In this document: one piece after another, positions 24,439-31,886 of the stretch
How positions within the stretch are numbered: the first letter of the stretch is position 1
How the letters are laid out: every line of letters begins with the position of its first letter
Virus record (IMG/VR): IMGVR_UViG_3300045964_000079
Coordinates: 1 to 46,863 of that record
Length of the DNA: 46,863 nucleotides
Direction: 5' to 3' (one strand)
Source: a virus
Position numbers and translations under genes: made by a program
Notes under the pieces: model-generated
Database searches by the model: none
Told to the model about the DNA's origin: nothing
The model's input: the letters and a program-made list of their open reading frames with translations, nothing else

Positions 24439-24475
24439 ACCCGAGTGGTATGCCAATCTGACGGGGGGCAAATGA
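24200..24475 (+). CDS. Hypothetical helical protein
   Basis: 91 residues with an excellent AAAGGAG before the ATG. All-helical (EEMRIMLQVMIPAYEDHF, EDRAQAIIDYLEHHY). It is the more convincing of the two overlapping frames here. No family is recognised. Confidence 0.6.
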   Translation: MYQPLSTDVSGRNYQEEMRIMLQVMIPAYEDHFTLPKLGPSLIKEMNDMLEFCAATVTGVEDRAQAIIDYLEHHYNDGPKPEWYANLTGGK

Positions 24476-24624
24476 TCATCACGGTGAAACTGGTGTTGCT
24501 CGTCCTGGCTTTCGTGCTGTTCGTGTTAGCCGCGGCGGGCGTCACGCACCCGCGCTGGAACCTCATCGGGGCGGGGCTGGCTTGCTGGGTGGCTTCGCTG
24601 CTGTTCAACCCGGCGGTTCCGTAA
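24472..24624 (+). CDS. 50-aa membrane protein with two helices
   Basis: ATGA overlap with the upstream gene. Residues 4-25 (TVKLVLLVLAFVLFVLAAAG) and 31-47 (LIGAGLACWVASLLF) are hydrophobic, with a short polar turn between them. The hairpin shape resembles small holins or immunity peptides, but no lysin lies beside it. It ends the operon just before a new promoter. Confidence 0.5.
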   Translation: MIITVKLVLLVLAFVLFVLAAAGVTHPRWNLIGAGLACWVASLLFNPAVP

Positions 24625-24635
24625 GAGACAACCAT

Positions 24636-24664
24636 TACACATCAGCTCCGTGGTGTGGTACGAT
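24636..24664 (+). promoter_or_regulatory. Shared-family promoter a
   Basis: TACACA, then a 17-bp spacer TCAGCTCCGTGGTGTGG, then TACGAT (24659-24664) with an extended -10 TGG. The spacer holds the ACATCA...TGGTGT operator shared by promoters b to g. It drives the AT-hook gene. Confidence 0.6.
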
Positions 24665-24700
24665 TGGAGCGTATGTACAACCACACCAAGGGGGCTGACA

Positions 24701-25045
24701 GTGAGTAGAGCCTGGAGCCCCACATTCGACATGAGCACGATCCCGGAGGGGATCTTCAACAGCGAGCTGGCGCGGCGGAATTCGGCCAAGCGCAAGACCA
24801 AATCGGGCGGGGTGGTCTGGGGTCAGCACAACCCGGACACGCTCCGCTGTAGGTGCGCGGACTGCTCCGTGAAGCGCGAGGAGCGCCGCGCGGAGGAAGC
24901 GGAGATCCCCAAGCGTCCGCAGGGTCGGCCGCCGAAGGAGCCGGTGGTGACGGTGAAGCGGCCCCAGGGTCGGCCCCGCCTCCACCCGGAGATCGACCCC
25001 GTGGCTCCCAAGCGGCCCAGGGGGAGGCCGCGGAAGGTTGCGTAG
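24701..25045 (+). CDS. AT-hook DNA-binding protein
   Basis: 114 residues, GTG 24701 after AAGGGGG. The C-terminal 45 residues hold three AT-hooks (KRPQGRPPKE, KRPQGRPRLH, KRPRGRPRK), which bind the minor groove of AT-rich DNA. A CRCADCS motif near residue 50 may bind zinc. It is likely a phage nucleoid or regulatory protein. It is the first product of promoter a and is followed by a histone-H1-like gene. Confidence 0.75.
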   Translation: MSRAWSPTFDMSTIPEGIFNSELARRNSAKRKTKSGGVVWGQHNPDTLRCRCADCSVKREERRAEEAEIPKRPQGRPPKEPVVTVKRPQGRPRLHPEIDPVAPKRPRGRPRKVA

Positions 25046-25057
25046 ACAATCGCAACC

Positions 25058-25128
25058 CCCAGTGTCGATTTTCTGGGACATCGATCGGAACATGCTCCAT
25101 CCTGGGATCACGGGATCGATGATCCCGA
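25058..25128 (+). promoter_or_regulatory. Degenerate shared leader before H1-like gene
   Basis: GTGTCGATTTTC, a box that precedes promoters b to d, is followed by GGGACATC at the usual -35 position. A hairpin, CGGGATC gat GATCCCG (about 25110-25127), comes next, and then the shared leader AAGGAACTCTAAACC. The -10 is poor. It fits a diverged copy of the promoter-hairpin cassette. Confidence 0.4.
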
Positions 25129-25157
25129 ATCTAACGTGAAAAGGAACTCTAAACCAA

Positions 25158-25775
25158 GTGGTAGCTAAGAAGAAAGCGGCTCCAGCCGCTAAAGCGGCGC
25201 CCGCTAAAAAAGCGGCGCCCAAGAAGAAGGAGGCAGCGGAAGTCGTAACGCTTCCGGTCACTCCACCTCCTGTAAAAGAGGAGGAGAAAAAAGAGGCGGA
25301 ACCCGTCGGCGCTCCGCTCCCCGCTCCGGATAAGCTGAGCGCGACGGGGCCGAGCGCTAAGTACCCCTTCGGGATCAAGATCACCCAGGGGAAGCACGTC
25401 GCCTACGAGCGATTCGAGCGAGCGGATACGCGGGATATGCGCCTCGCATCGTTCGGGAAGCGGGCCGAGGTGGAAGCGGTGGATTACAAGCCGCTCCAAG
25501 CGCCCGCTCCCAAAGCGGCTCCCAAGGGCCCTCAAGCGGTCCCGGATAAGCCCAAGGTCGCCAACATCAACAAGCGGATCACCGAGGGCGCCGAAGTCAA
25601 GGAGTGGCGCTGGGTGAGATCGCTGCGGCAGGGGTACCCCGGTTTCTTCGCGCAGGGCGGTCACTACAAGCGGACCAACCGGGGAAACGAGTTCGTGGTG
25701 GGGGAGGAGCATCACTTCAAGCTCCTCGCGGACGCTCAGCGTTTCGTGATGGAGAAAGCTCCCACAACCACGTAG
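25158..25775 (+). CDS. Histone H1-like basic protein
   Basis: 205 residues, GTG start. Residues 1-40 are a lysine/alanine/proline tail (KKKAAPAAKAAPAKKAAPKK) of the H1/HctB/AlgP type. An acidic stretch follows, then a compact C-terminal domain (YPFGIKITQGKHVAYERF, EWRWVRSLRQGYPGFFAQGG). The tail should bind DNA without sequence preference. With the AT-hook protein upstream it suggests phage-directed DNA compaction or silencing. The globular domain is not recognised. Confidence 0.65.
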   Translation: MVAKKKAAPAAKAAPAKKAAPKKKEAAEVVTLPVTPPPVKEEEKKEAEPVGAPLPAPDKLSATGPSAKYPFGIKITQGKHVAYERFERADTRDMRLASFGKRAEVEAVDYKPLQAPAPKAAPKGPQAVPDKPKVANINKRITEGAEVKEWRWVRSLRQGYPGFFAQGGHYKRTNRGNEFVVGEEHHFKLLADAQRFVMEKAPTTT

Positions 25776-25782
25776 GGCAGAG

Positions 25783-25810
25783 CCCCGCGCGACCCTCTCT
25801 CCGCGCGGGG
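25783..25810 (+). terminator. Strong GC hairpin between operons
   Basis: CCCCGCGC (25783-25790) pairs with GCGCGGGG (25803-25810) eight bases after the H1-like gene. No T-run follows. It may be a terminator of low strength or the 5' hairpin of the next gene, whose leader GAAAGGAACCCAAAACC follows. Confidence 0.5.
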
Positions 25811-25838
25811 CGACTCCCTGAAAGGAACCCAAAACCGA

Positions 25839-26225
25839 ATGGAAAAAACCAAGAAGCTACAGGTGTATCAAATCGCGGTCACCGAATTCTGGCGGCTGGT
25901 ATACCGCGTGGAGGCCGAGGAGAACGATCCCTCCGCCGCGCTCACGATGTACGAGTGCCTCGCGGCGCTCGGCTCGCTCCCGGATCCCCAGCGGACCCCG
26001 CTCGGGCGGATCGAGCCTCCCGAGTTCGTCTACGACGAGAGCGGGCGAGTGCTCCACTCCAACCCGCCCCCCAAGGATGACGCGGAGCGGATGCTGTTCG
26101 TGGAGCTGTTCCGGCGACAGGCGCGGGGGAAGAACCTCCGGAGCGTGCAGATCGGGATGAAGCTCATTTGCGAGATCAAGTGCTGGGATCTCCGCGAGCT
26201 GCGGAAGGAGGTGTACGCGGCATGA
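25839..26225 (+). CDS. Hypothetical protein
   Basis: 128 residues with the shared AAAGGAAC...AAAACC leader. Helical (YQIAVTEFWRLVYRVEAEEN) with a basic C-terminal part (RSVQIGMKLICEIKCWDLRE). No family is recognised. It begins a run of tightly coupled small genes to 27023. Confidence 0.55.
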   Translation: MEKTKKLQVYQIAVTEFWRLVYRVEAEENDPSAALTMYECLAALGSLPDPQRTPLGRIEPPEFVYDESGRVLHSNPPPKDDAERMLFVELFRRQARGKNLRSVQIGMKLICEIKCWDLRELRKEVYAA

Positions 26226-26416
26226 GGCTGATTATTCCCATGAACCAGACCCACAAGGAAGCGGCCGAGTGGAATCGGACGCACCGGAAGGCGATGGAGG
26301 AAACCATCATACAGATGATCCTCACCGACCCAAACCCCATCGAAACGCTGCTGGCAGAGTTGTCGGACGGCGCCCTCCGGGGATTCATTCTCAGGCGGGG
26401 GGATCTGAAGAAATGA
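26222..26416 (+). CDS. Small hypothetical protein
   Basis: 64 residues, ATGA overlap. Helical and charged (EAAEWNRTHRKAMEETIIQM). Unknown. Confidence 0.5.
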   Translation: MRLIIPMNQTHKEAAEWNRTHRKAMEETIIQMILTDPNPIETLLAELSDGALRGFILRRGDLKK

Positions 26417-26667
26417 CCAAAGTCTACGTACAACCCGGCGAGATCGTCCGTCTCTGTCTAGCTCACTCCGAGGTGTGCATGCACATGGGCGTGGCCGGGA
26501 AGGTGATGGACGTCAAGCTCGTCCAGGGCGCTCCCGAGGCGTGGCCGATGGCGCAGCTTCTCACCGTCGAGGGGCTGGAGTACTCCGCTCCCATCACCGT
26601 GGGCGAGGCGGGCTTTTACTACGAGAACGACACCAAGCGGTTCTACTGCTACCCGGAGGCTCGATGA
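26413..26667 (+). CDS. Hypothetical beta-rich protein
   Basis: 84 residues, ATGA overlap. The pattern VYVQPGEIVRLCLAH...GKVMDVKLV...LTVEGLEY suggests an SH3-like or KOW-like small barrel. Unknown family. Confidence 0.5.
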   Translation: MTKVYVQPGEIVRLCLAHSEVCMHMGVAGKVMDVKLVQGAPEAWPMAQLLTVEGLEYSAPITVGEAGFYYENDTKRFYCYPEAR

Positions 26668-27023
26668 AAAACGTGCTGGAATTTGGCTTGAACGCCGCTC
26701 TCCCCCCGCGCACCAAAGTCGCGTGGGGGGCGCGGCTGATCTACCCGGACGATCTCGTCCCGGATCGGAAGTCGCAATTCGGGATGTACGATCCCGAGAA
26801 GCGTGAATACACGCCCAAGGGCCAGAAGCTCCGTGAGTGGCTCAACAACGGAGCGCTGGGGAAAGCGCTGAAAGCCTCGCGGTTTGTCTTTCCCCGCTCT
26901 TACGATTCGAGCGGGATCGATCCGGAGCGCATCAAGGTGATGTACGAGGATGAGGCGGGCGTGATCAAGGGCTGTCCCGCTGGCGGCTACGTGTACGTCG
27001 CGGCGTGGCTAAAAACGCAGTAG
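26664..27023 (+). CDS. Hypothetical protein
   Basis: 119 residues, ATGA overlap. WGARLIYPDDLVPDRKSQFG and WLNNGALGKALKASRF are distinctive, but I do not recognise the family. Last gene before promoter b. Confidence 0.5.
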   Translation: MKNVLEFGLNAALPPRTKVAWGARLIYPDDLVPDRKSQFGMYDPEKREYTPKGQKLREWLNNGALGKALKASRFVFPRSYDSSGIDPERIKVMYEDEAGVIKGCPAGGYVYVAAWLKTQ

Positions 27024-27038
27024 CGTGTCGATTGTCTG

Positions 27039-27093
27039 GTTACATCAGCTCGGTGGTGTGTTACCTTGGGGGAGTAGCGATAAGCGCTCCCCC
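27039..27093 (+). promoter_or_regulatory. Shared-family promoter b with leader hairpin
   Basis: GTTACA (27039-27044), 17-bp spacer TCAGCTCGGTGGTGTGT, TACCTT (27062-27067). The box GTCGATTGTC lies just upstream. GGGGGAG (27068-27074) pairs with CTCCCCC at 27087-27093, and the shared AAGGAACCTTAAACC leader comes before the ATG at 27136. Confidence 0.7.
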
Positions 27094-27135
27094 GTTCTTG
27101 TTGAGGGGAGCGCGGGAAGGAACCTTAAACCAACG

Positions 27136-27408
27136 ATGGCGGAAGTAATCAAAACCACGGGCGAACGGATCATCGTCGCGCCCAAGAGCGGTAAAAAGAA
27201 GTTCACCCTGGAGGAGCTTCAGGGGTACGTGGGAGGCTACATCGAAGCGGTGTACCTCCCCAAACGGCGGGTGATGGTGGTGAACGAGGAGGGGAAGCTC
27301 CGCGGGCTCCCGTTCAACCAGATCGCCACCGCGATGGTGATGGAAGCGGGGCAGATCGTTGGCCCCATCGTGGGCGACGTGATCATCTGCGGACCGGGGG
27401 AGATGTAG
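27136..27408 (+). CDS. DUF3846-like protein
   Basis: 90 residues, ATG 27136 preceded by AAGGAACCTTAAACC. LEELQGYVGGYIEAVYL, NEEGKLRGLPFNQIATAM and GDVIICG match the order of motifs in DUF3846 phage and plasmid proteins, whose function is unknown. First gene of operon b. Confidence 0.7.
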   Translation: MAEVIKTTGERIIVAPKSGKKKFTLEELQGYVGGYIEAVYLPKRRVMVVNEEGKLRGLPFNQIATAMVMEAGQIVGPIVGDVIICGPGEM

Positions 27409-27409
27409 C

Positions 27410-27694
27410 ATGATGACCCCCGAACGCAGGACCAAGGTCAAGGCCGCGATCCAGGTTTTGATCGATGAGGTGAACGGCGGGACGCCCGCCGAGCTGGCCG
27501 AGGTGATGTTTGAGGTGCTCACCAAAACCCACCGCACTCTCCAGCAGTCGTTCCTGGGAGCGGTGAAGATCACGCTCCACAAGTACGGCTCGCTGGAGCC
27601 GTTCCGGATCGATCTCCGGAACGAGTTTGCCTGGAAGTGGGCGAAGGAAGTCTCCAAGATCGAGAACTCGGATGTGAGGTTCCCGCTGATATGA
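27410..27694 (+). CDS. Hypothetical protein
   Basis: 94 residues. ATG 27410 is followed at once by a second ATG. Helical (KVKAAIQVLIDEVNGGTPAE). The next gene's ATG overlaps its stop. Unknown. Confidence 0.5.
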   Translation: MMTPERRTKVKAAIQVLIDEVNGGTPAELAEVMFEVLTKTHRTLQQSFLGAVKITLHKYGSLEPFRIDLRNEFAWKWAKEVSKIENSDVRFPLI

Positions 27695-27975
27695 ACCTCA
27701 CCAAGCCCGTCAAAATCTTCATCTGCGCGGATGGAACTATCACCTACGGAGACCGCCCCTTTAACGGGGCGGCGCTCCCGGTGCATTCGGTGGATACCCC
27801 GGAGACCGCCCACGCGCTCCAGATCCTCCTGGGGAAACTCCAGTACCGCGAGCACCCGGATCTCCCCGGTAAGCCGTGGTACCGCTTCACCGTGATCGAG
27901 CTGATCGGCGACGTGGACAAGCTCCCGGAGATCGGGCAGCTCTTCCAGGATGCGGAGGGGAGGATCGGGAAATGA
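27691..27975 (+). CDS. Hypothetical protein
   Basis: 94 residues, ATGA overlap. IFICADGTITYGDRPFNG and WYRFTVIELIGDVDKLPE suggest a small alpha/beta protein. Unknown family. Confidence 0.5.
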   Translation: MNLTKPVKIFICADGTITYGDRPFNGAALPVHSVDTPETAHALQILLGKLQYREHPDLPGKPWYRFTVIELIGDVDKLPEIGQLFQDAEGRIGK

Positions 27976-28352
27976 GCGAACACATCCCTCTCTCCGGTGG
28001 GCGCTCCGTGTGGAGCAGCGGAAAGCACAAACAGCGGCGGATCGCGGAGCTGAATGATCTCGCGCGAACTGCGATGGGCGTGGCGTCCAAGCTGATCCAG
28101 ACGTCCGGGATCAGCGCTCTCGCGCCCGAGGACCAATCGAAGATCCGGGAGGAGGTGGAGAAGTTCAACAAATTCACCCCGGATAACGATCCGTACGGCG
28201 AGCACGATTTCGGCTCGTTCTTCCATAAGAGCCACAAGATCTTCTGGAAGATCGATTACTACGACAAGAACTACCAGCACGGGAGCGAGCACCCGGAGGA
28301 CCCCTCGGTAACGCGGCGGGTTCTCACCATCATGCTCGCGGAGGAGTACTGA
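27972..28352 (+). CDS. DUF3768 protein
   Basis: 126 residues, ATGA overlap. RIAELNDLARTAMGVA, DNDPYGEHDFGSFF, IFWKIDYYD and TRRVLTIMLAEEY are the conserved blocks of DUF3768, common on phages and plasmids of Alphaproteobacteria and relatives. The conserved D, H and E residues (DPYGEHDFG) may bind metal. Function unknown. Confidence 0.8.
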   Translation: MSEHIPLSGGRSVWSSGKHKQRRIAELNDLARTAMGVASKLIQTSGISALAPEDQSKIREEVEKFNKFTPDNDPYGEHDFGSFFHKSHKIFWKIDYYDKNYQHGSEHPEDPSVTRRVLTIMLAEEY

Positions 28353-28609
28353 TGAAACCGACGATGGAGCAGGCAAAAAAACGCTACAAGAGCCACACGC
28401 GCGGAATCCTCACAGCGGAGTTCAAGAAGTATTGCGAGGCCGCTGAGTGGATCGAGATCGACGGGTACCCGGCGCTTCAATCGCGGGTATTTGATCGGAA
28501 CATCCTCCTCCACTTCCGGACGGATGGCGATGGGGTGTTCGCGGCAGTGGGTCACCCGGATAAGTACGACGGGATGAGCACCCGCGCGTTCGGGAAAGGA
28601 GATCGCTGA
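28352..28609 (+). CDS. Hypothetical protein
   Basis: 85 residues, its ATG sharing one base with the upstream stop. Basic N-terminus, then IEIDGYPALQSRVFDRNILL. Unknown. Confidence 0.5.
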   Translation: MKPTMEQAKKRYKSHTRGILTAEFKKYCEAAEWIEIDGYPALQSRVFDRNILLHFRTDGDGVFAAVGHPDKYDGMSTRAFGKGDR

Positions 28610-28611
28610 GG

Positions 28612-28866
28612 GTGCGCGAGGTGCGCGTATCTGTGGAGCTGAGCCGGACCCCCAAAAGGGTCTGGCTTAAGATTCTCCCCAAGGAGGGAGCAGCGCAGAT
28701 CTTCAACATTTCCGCTATCGATGCGGAGCGGTTACGGAACCGCTGGTGCGAGCGGTTGAGCGAGGAGTACGACGTGGTGATCTCGGGGCCGATCCCCCGG
28801 CGCGGGAGAGCGCCGCGGCTGGAGCTGGTCCCGGACTCGAAAGGAGAATTGAGAGCCTACAAATGA
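28612..28866 (+). CDS. Hypothetical protein
   Basis: 84 residues, GTG 28612. Basic and possibly nucleic-acid binding (RVSVELSRTPKRVWLKILPK). No recognised domain. Confidence 0.45.
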   Translation: MREVRVSVELSRTPKRVWLKILPKEGAAQIFNISAIDAERLRNRWCERLSEEYDVVISGPIPRRGRAPRLELVPDSKGELRAYK

Positions 28867-29138
28867 CATACACACTGGTCCAGCATTCCGCGTGGGTCGC
28901 CAAGCGCGATCCACAGTTCCAATGGGCGGTCGAGACGAGATCGATCCAAACCAAGGCGCAGGGCGAGCGCGTCCTCAAGGCCGGGGGCGTGATCTTCACC
29001 GATTACAATCTGGCGAGCGAGCGCGAGTACGCGGAGAATTACCCGCCGCACATCCAGGGGATCGTCCCGAGGTGTGAGGGCCACTTCGCTACAGCGGTGC
29101 TCGATGGGAGTCCGATCTACGTGCCGCGAGAACAGTAG
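28863..29138 (+). CDS. Hypothetical protein
   Basis: 91 residues, ATGA overlap. QGERVLKAGGVIFTDYNLAS and EGHFATAVLDGSPIYVPRE suggest a compact alpha/beta fold. Last gene before promoter c. Confidence 0.5.
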   Translation: MTYTLVQHSAWVAKRDPQFQWAVETRSIQTKAQGERVLKAGGVIFTDYNLASEREYAENYPPHIQGIVPRCEGHFATAVLDGSPIYVPREQ

Positions 29139-29160
29139 CGTCGATTGGCGAACATAAATA

Positions 29161-29216
29161 CACACATCAGCTTCCTGATGTGGTACCCTTGGGGGGAGTA
29201 GCGATAAGCGCTCCCC
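29161..29216 (+). promoter_or_regulatory. Shared-family promoter c with leader hairpin
   Basis: CACACA, spacer TCAGCTTCCTGATGTGG, TACCCT (29184-29189). The TCGATTGGC box lies upstream. GGGGGAG...CTCCCCC repeats the hairpin of promoter b nearly base for base. The leader GAGAGGAAACCCAATG follows. Confidence 0.6.
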
Positions 29217-29248
29217 CAGTTTTCTTGAGGAGCGTGAGAGGAAACCCA

Positions 29249-29479
29249 ATGAGCAATTCTTATCTGACACGTAAAGACGAGGGAGTGGGCGATGGGGTAT
29301 TCGATTCCATCGCCTGGGCGCTGGAGGTCCACGTCAAGATCCCGGATACGGGGAAGTACAACGCGGCGCTCTTGTACGGGAACGAGGGCGCTCCGGACAA
29401 GATCGAGTTCTACACCCAGCGGGAGCCGCTGGTGACGGACAAGGTAGCGTTCACCTGGAAACCGGAGGGAGGCGCATGA
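29249..29479 (+). CDS. Hypothetical protein
   Basis: 76 residues, ATG 29249 after GAGAGGAAACCCA. Beta-rich (AWALEVHVKIPDTGKYNAAL). First gene of operon c. Unknown. Confidence 0.5.
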   Translation: MSNSYLTRKDEGVGDGVFDSIAWALEVHVKIPDTGKYNAALLYGNEGAPDKIEFYTQREPLVTDKVAFTWKPEGGA

Positions 29480-29976
29480 GCGCCTCCCTCGATGCGCTCC
29501 GCGAGTACATGGAACAGCGGGTGGCGTGCCAGAAGCACTTCCGCATGGCGCCCGAGGGCTGGCGGTTCTCCTGTATCGAGGACATCGTGCTCCAGCACGG
29601 TAAGGTATACGAGCCGCGGCCTGCTCCGTTCCATCCGATCCCCAAGGCTTGCTATCACCGCGCGTACACCCTGGCTACCCCCGCGCGGTCCAAGTGGATC
29701 TACGTCGAGGGCTACGCGATGAACGGGCCCTTCCTCCACATCCCGGTCCAGCACGCTTGGCTCACCAGGGCGGATGATCCCACGGGCGCCTACGAGTTGG
29801 CGTGGGAGGGGGAATCGAGCGAGCGGGTGTACATCGGAATCCCGGTCCGGAAGGATCATGTGAAGGAAATGCACCGGAAGTCGAAGGGGCAGTGGTACAG
29901 CGTTTTCGATTCCTGGTGGGCTGGCTATCCTCACGTTTCGGGCGAGATCCCCATAGAGGATGTGATCGACAGGTAG
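29476..29976 (+). CDS. Hypothetical protein
   Basis: 166 residues, ATGA overlap. Aromatic-rich (WRFSCIEDIVLQHGKVYEPR, AYTLATPARSKWIYVEGYAM, HAWLTRADDP). The presence of two H residues in a YxxEGYA/HxWLT context resembles small phage proteins of unknown role. I do not recognise the family. Confidence 0.5.
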   Translation: MSASLDALREYMEQRVACQKHFRMAPEGWRFSCIEDIVLQHGKVYEPRPAPFHPIPKACYHRAYTLATPARSKWIYVEGYAMNGPFLHIPVQHAWLTRADDPTGAYELAWEGESSERVYIGIPVRKDHVKEMHRKSKGQWYSVFDSWWAGYPHVSGEIPIEDVIDR

Positions 29977-29998
29977 CGTCGATTGTCGCCGTAACCGC

Positions 29999-30054
29999 TT
30001 TACATCAGCTTGGTGGTGCGATACCATTAAAGAGTACCCCGCTGGAGAGCGGGG
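29999..30054 (+). promoter_or_regulatory. Shared-family promoter d with leader hairpin
   Basis: TTTACA (29999-30004), spacer TCAGCTTGGTGGTGCGA, TACCAT (30022-30027). GTCGATTGTC lies upstream. The hairpin CCCCGCT ggag AGCGGGG spans 30037-30054, close to the expected 5' end of the RNA. The leader AAGGAACCTTAAACC precedes GTG 30080. Confidence 0.7.
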
Positions 30055-30079
30055 AATCGAAAGGAACCTTAAACCAATC

Positions 30080-30316
30080 GTGGCTACACCGAATAAACAA
30101 CAACTCGTCGCGGCGCTGGAGATCATCCAGGCCGTGGGCGAAGCGATCCAGACGCTGGGTCGCGTTCCCTCCGGGGAGCTGTACGCAAACCTGATGGGAA
30201 CCCTGAGTTTTGAGCGCTACACCGAGATCGTCCGGATTCTGGTCAACGCGGGCGTGGTGCGCGAGGAGCGCTCCGGGCTCCTCACGTGGATCGGGCCGGT
30301 GAGGAGGACAGTCTAA
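30080..30316 (+). CDS. Hypothetical winged-helix-like protein
   Basis: 78 residues, GTG start. QLVAALEIIQAVGEAIQTLG, then GELYANLMGTLSFERYTEIV and LVNAGVVREERSGLLTWIGP, reads like a winged helix. It is only a candidate DNA-binding protein; no family is recognised. Confidence 0.5.
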   Translation: MATPNKQQLVAALEIIQAVGEAIQTLGRVPSGELYANLMGTLSFERYTEIVRILVNAGVVREERSGLLTWIGPVRRTV

Positions 30317-30558
30317 TGGCGGGGGAGCGAAAAACTCCCTCCACGCTGGGGGAGTGGGACATCGAGATTGCTGAGCGCAGTCAGGCTGATCTCCTCAACT
30401 ATCAAGAGGCGCTCCGTACGCTCCGCGACGAGTGGGAAGCGTTCAACGGCGCGTTCAAGTGGACGCGGATGTTCGTCCTGATCGACTCGATCCAGTTCGA
30501 GCTGGATCGCCGCGCTCGCGGCCGCGCTCAAGAGCCGCTACCGGAGGTGACGAGGTGA
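30316..30558 (+). CDS. Hypothetical helical protein
   Basis: 80 residues, one-base overlap with the previous stop. Coiled-coil-like (SQADLLNYQEALRTLRDEWE). Unknown. Confidence 0.5.
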   Translation: MAGERKTPSTLGEWDIEIAERSQADLLNYQEALRTLRDEWEAFNGAFKWTRMFVLIDSIQFELDRRARGRAQEPLPEVTR

Positions 30559-30794
30559 ATCAACCGCAGGATTACATCGGAATCCTGATGTGGGGGAGGG
30601 AGCTTGGCTCCTTCCTCCCCTACATCCGGGAGGAACAAGCGAAGGCAGCGGCGGCAAACGCTCCGCTCGACGCGATCTTTGAGAAAACCGCTCCGGGTGG
30701 AGTGCGCACCGGCATTTGGCGTACGATCCGCGATCTCGCGGACGGTCACCCGTTCCACGCGAAGTACCAGCAGGCGCTCAAGGAGAAGCGATGA
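30555..30794 (+). CDS. Hypothetical protein
   Basis: 79 residues, GTGA overlap. IGILMWGRELGSFLPYIREE is distinctive. No family is recognised. Confidence 0.45.
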   Translation: MNQPQDYIGILMWGRELGSFLPYIREEQAKAAAANAPLDAIFEKTAPGGVRTGIWRTIRDLADGHPFHAKYQQALKEKR

Positions 30795-31099
30795 ACCGGA
30801 TCACCGAAATCAAGCTCACGCTCCAGGGCGAATCGTCCTGGATCATCGAAGTCACCAAGGAGTTCGCCCCCCAGTACGGGGGCGGCTCCCAGGTGTTTAC
30901 CGAGTACGGCGGCGCGGAGATCCACGAGGCGCTCAGGCGGGCCTCCTACATGGTCACCTTCACCCCCGCTCACCGCGCGGACTTCCACTCGTTCGTGGCT
31001 ACCCCCGAGGGCGGCGATTGCTCCTCCTGCGGTCGCGAGCGGTCCCACATGATCCACAACTCCAGGGAGGTGAGCAATGCCGCTCAAAATGAAGGCTGA
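30791..31099 (+). CDS. Hypothetical protein with CxxC
   Basis: 102 residues, ATGA overlap. A beta-rich N-terminal part is followed by GGDCSSCGRERSHMIHN, a possible C-C-H zinc site. The final 23 bp overlap the next gene. Unknown. Confidence 0.5.
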   Translation: MNRITEIKLTLQGESSWIIEVTKEFAPQYGGGSQVFTEYGGAEIHEALRRASYMVTFTPAHRADFHSFVATPEGGDCSSCGRERSHMIHNSREVSNAAQNEG

Positions 31100-31325
31100 G
31101 CATTACGAGGCCCTGGCCGCGGCGCTCCAGCCGGTGTTCGCGAAACACTCTCCGGCCAGCTACCGCGCGGCGGGACTCAGCGAGAAGCGTTTCCGCTGGG
31201 ATGCGCTCTGGGCGATCCAGCGCTCCGAGTGGGTCTGTCGCGAGCTGTACCCGTACCTCAACGATGATCACATCGACTCTGCACTTAAGCAAATGGTGGA
31301 GGAGCACTATGGATCCGAACGCTAA
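31077..31325 (+). CDS. Hypothetical protein
   Basis: 82 residues, ATG preceded by GGGAGGTGAG. SEKRFRWDALWAIQRSEWVC and LYPYLNDDHIDSALKQMVEE look like a small helical protein whose RWDALW segment recurs in phage proteins of unknown function. Unknown role. Confidence 0.5.
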   Translation: MPLKMKAEHYEALAAALQPVFAKHSPASYRAAGLSEKRFRWDALWAIQRSEWVCRELYPYLNDDHIDSALKQMVEEHYGSER

Positions 31326-31530
31326 TCTGCAAGACGCGCTCTGGATTGCGCGAGCGCTGGTAATGCCCGAGGGCGGGGTGGAGCGATCCGAGGAGGAAAC
31401 CGCCCGTCTGGGGATGCGGCTCGCCGAGCTGGTGGTCGCGCTCGATGAGTGGATCCTCAAAGGCGGATTCCTCCCGAGGCGCTGGGATCCCACGGTCCCG
31501 AAGGACATCATCCTGGGAGGGAGCCGGTGA
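31309..31530 (+). CDS. Small hypothetical protein
   Basis: 73 residues overlapping the previous gene by 17 bp, with GGAGGAG upstream. Helical with a RLAELVVALDEWILKGGFLP segment. Unknown. Confidence 0.45.
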   Translation: MDPNANLQDALWIARALVMPEGGVERSEEETARLGMRLAELVVALDEWILKGGFLPRRWDPTVPKDIILGGSR

Positions 31531-31886
31531 AACGACCCTACCTGTTCGTGAACATCAAATCGCGCTCCATGCTCCCCAAGCTGGACCCGCTCCAACTGGA
31601 CGCGCTCGCTACCCGGATCGGCCTGACGCTCGCGCAGCTTGAGCGGCTCCAGGAGGTCGCTTACGGCGTGTACCAGGAGATCGGACACGATCTCGCGGAG
31701 CTGGGGGAAATGACCCGCTACGTGGTGGTCGAAACCGTTCTCGATGCGGGCCGCGTCCGCGAGCGGCTTGGCCGTAACGCCGAGGATCAGGCGCTGATTC
31801 CTGCTTATGATCGGCTTTCCGATTACCCGCTCGATCACGTCTACGAGGCCTTCGCAGCGGGCTTTCCATATCCGAGGTACGAGTGA
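31527..31886 (+). CDS. Hypothetical protein
   Basis: 119 residues, GTGA overlap. PLQLDALATRIGLTLAQLER is helical and HTH-like, but no recognition-helix pattern is clear. Unknown. Confidence 0.45.
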   Translation: MKRPYLFVNIKSRSMLPKLDPLQLDALATRIGLTLAQLERLQEVAYGVYQEIGHDLAELGEMTRYVVVETVLDAGRVRERLGRNAEDQALIPAYDRLSDYPLDHVYEAFAAGFPYPRYE

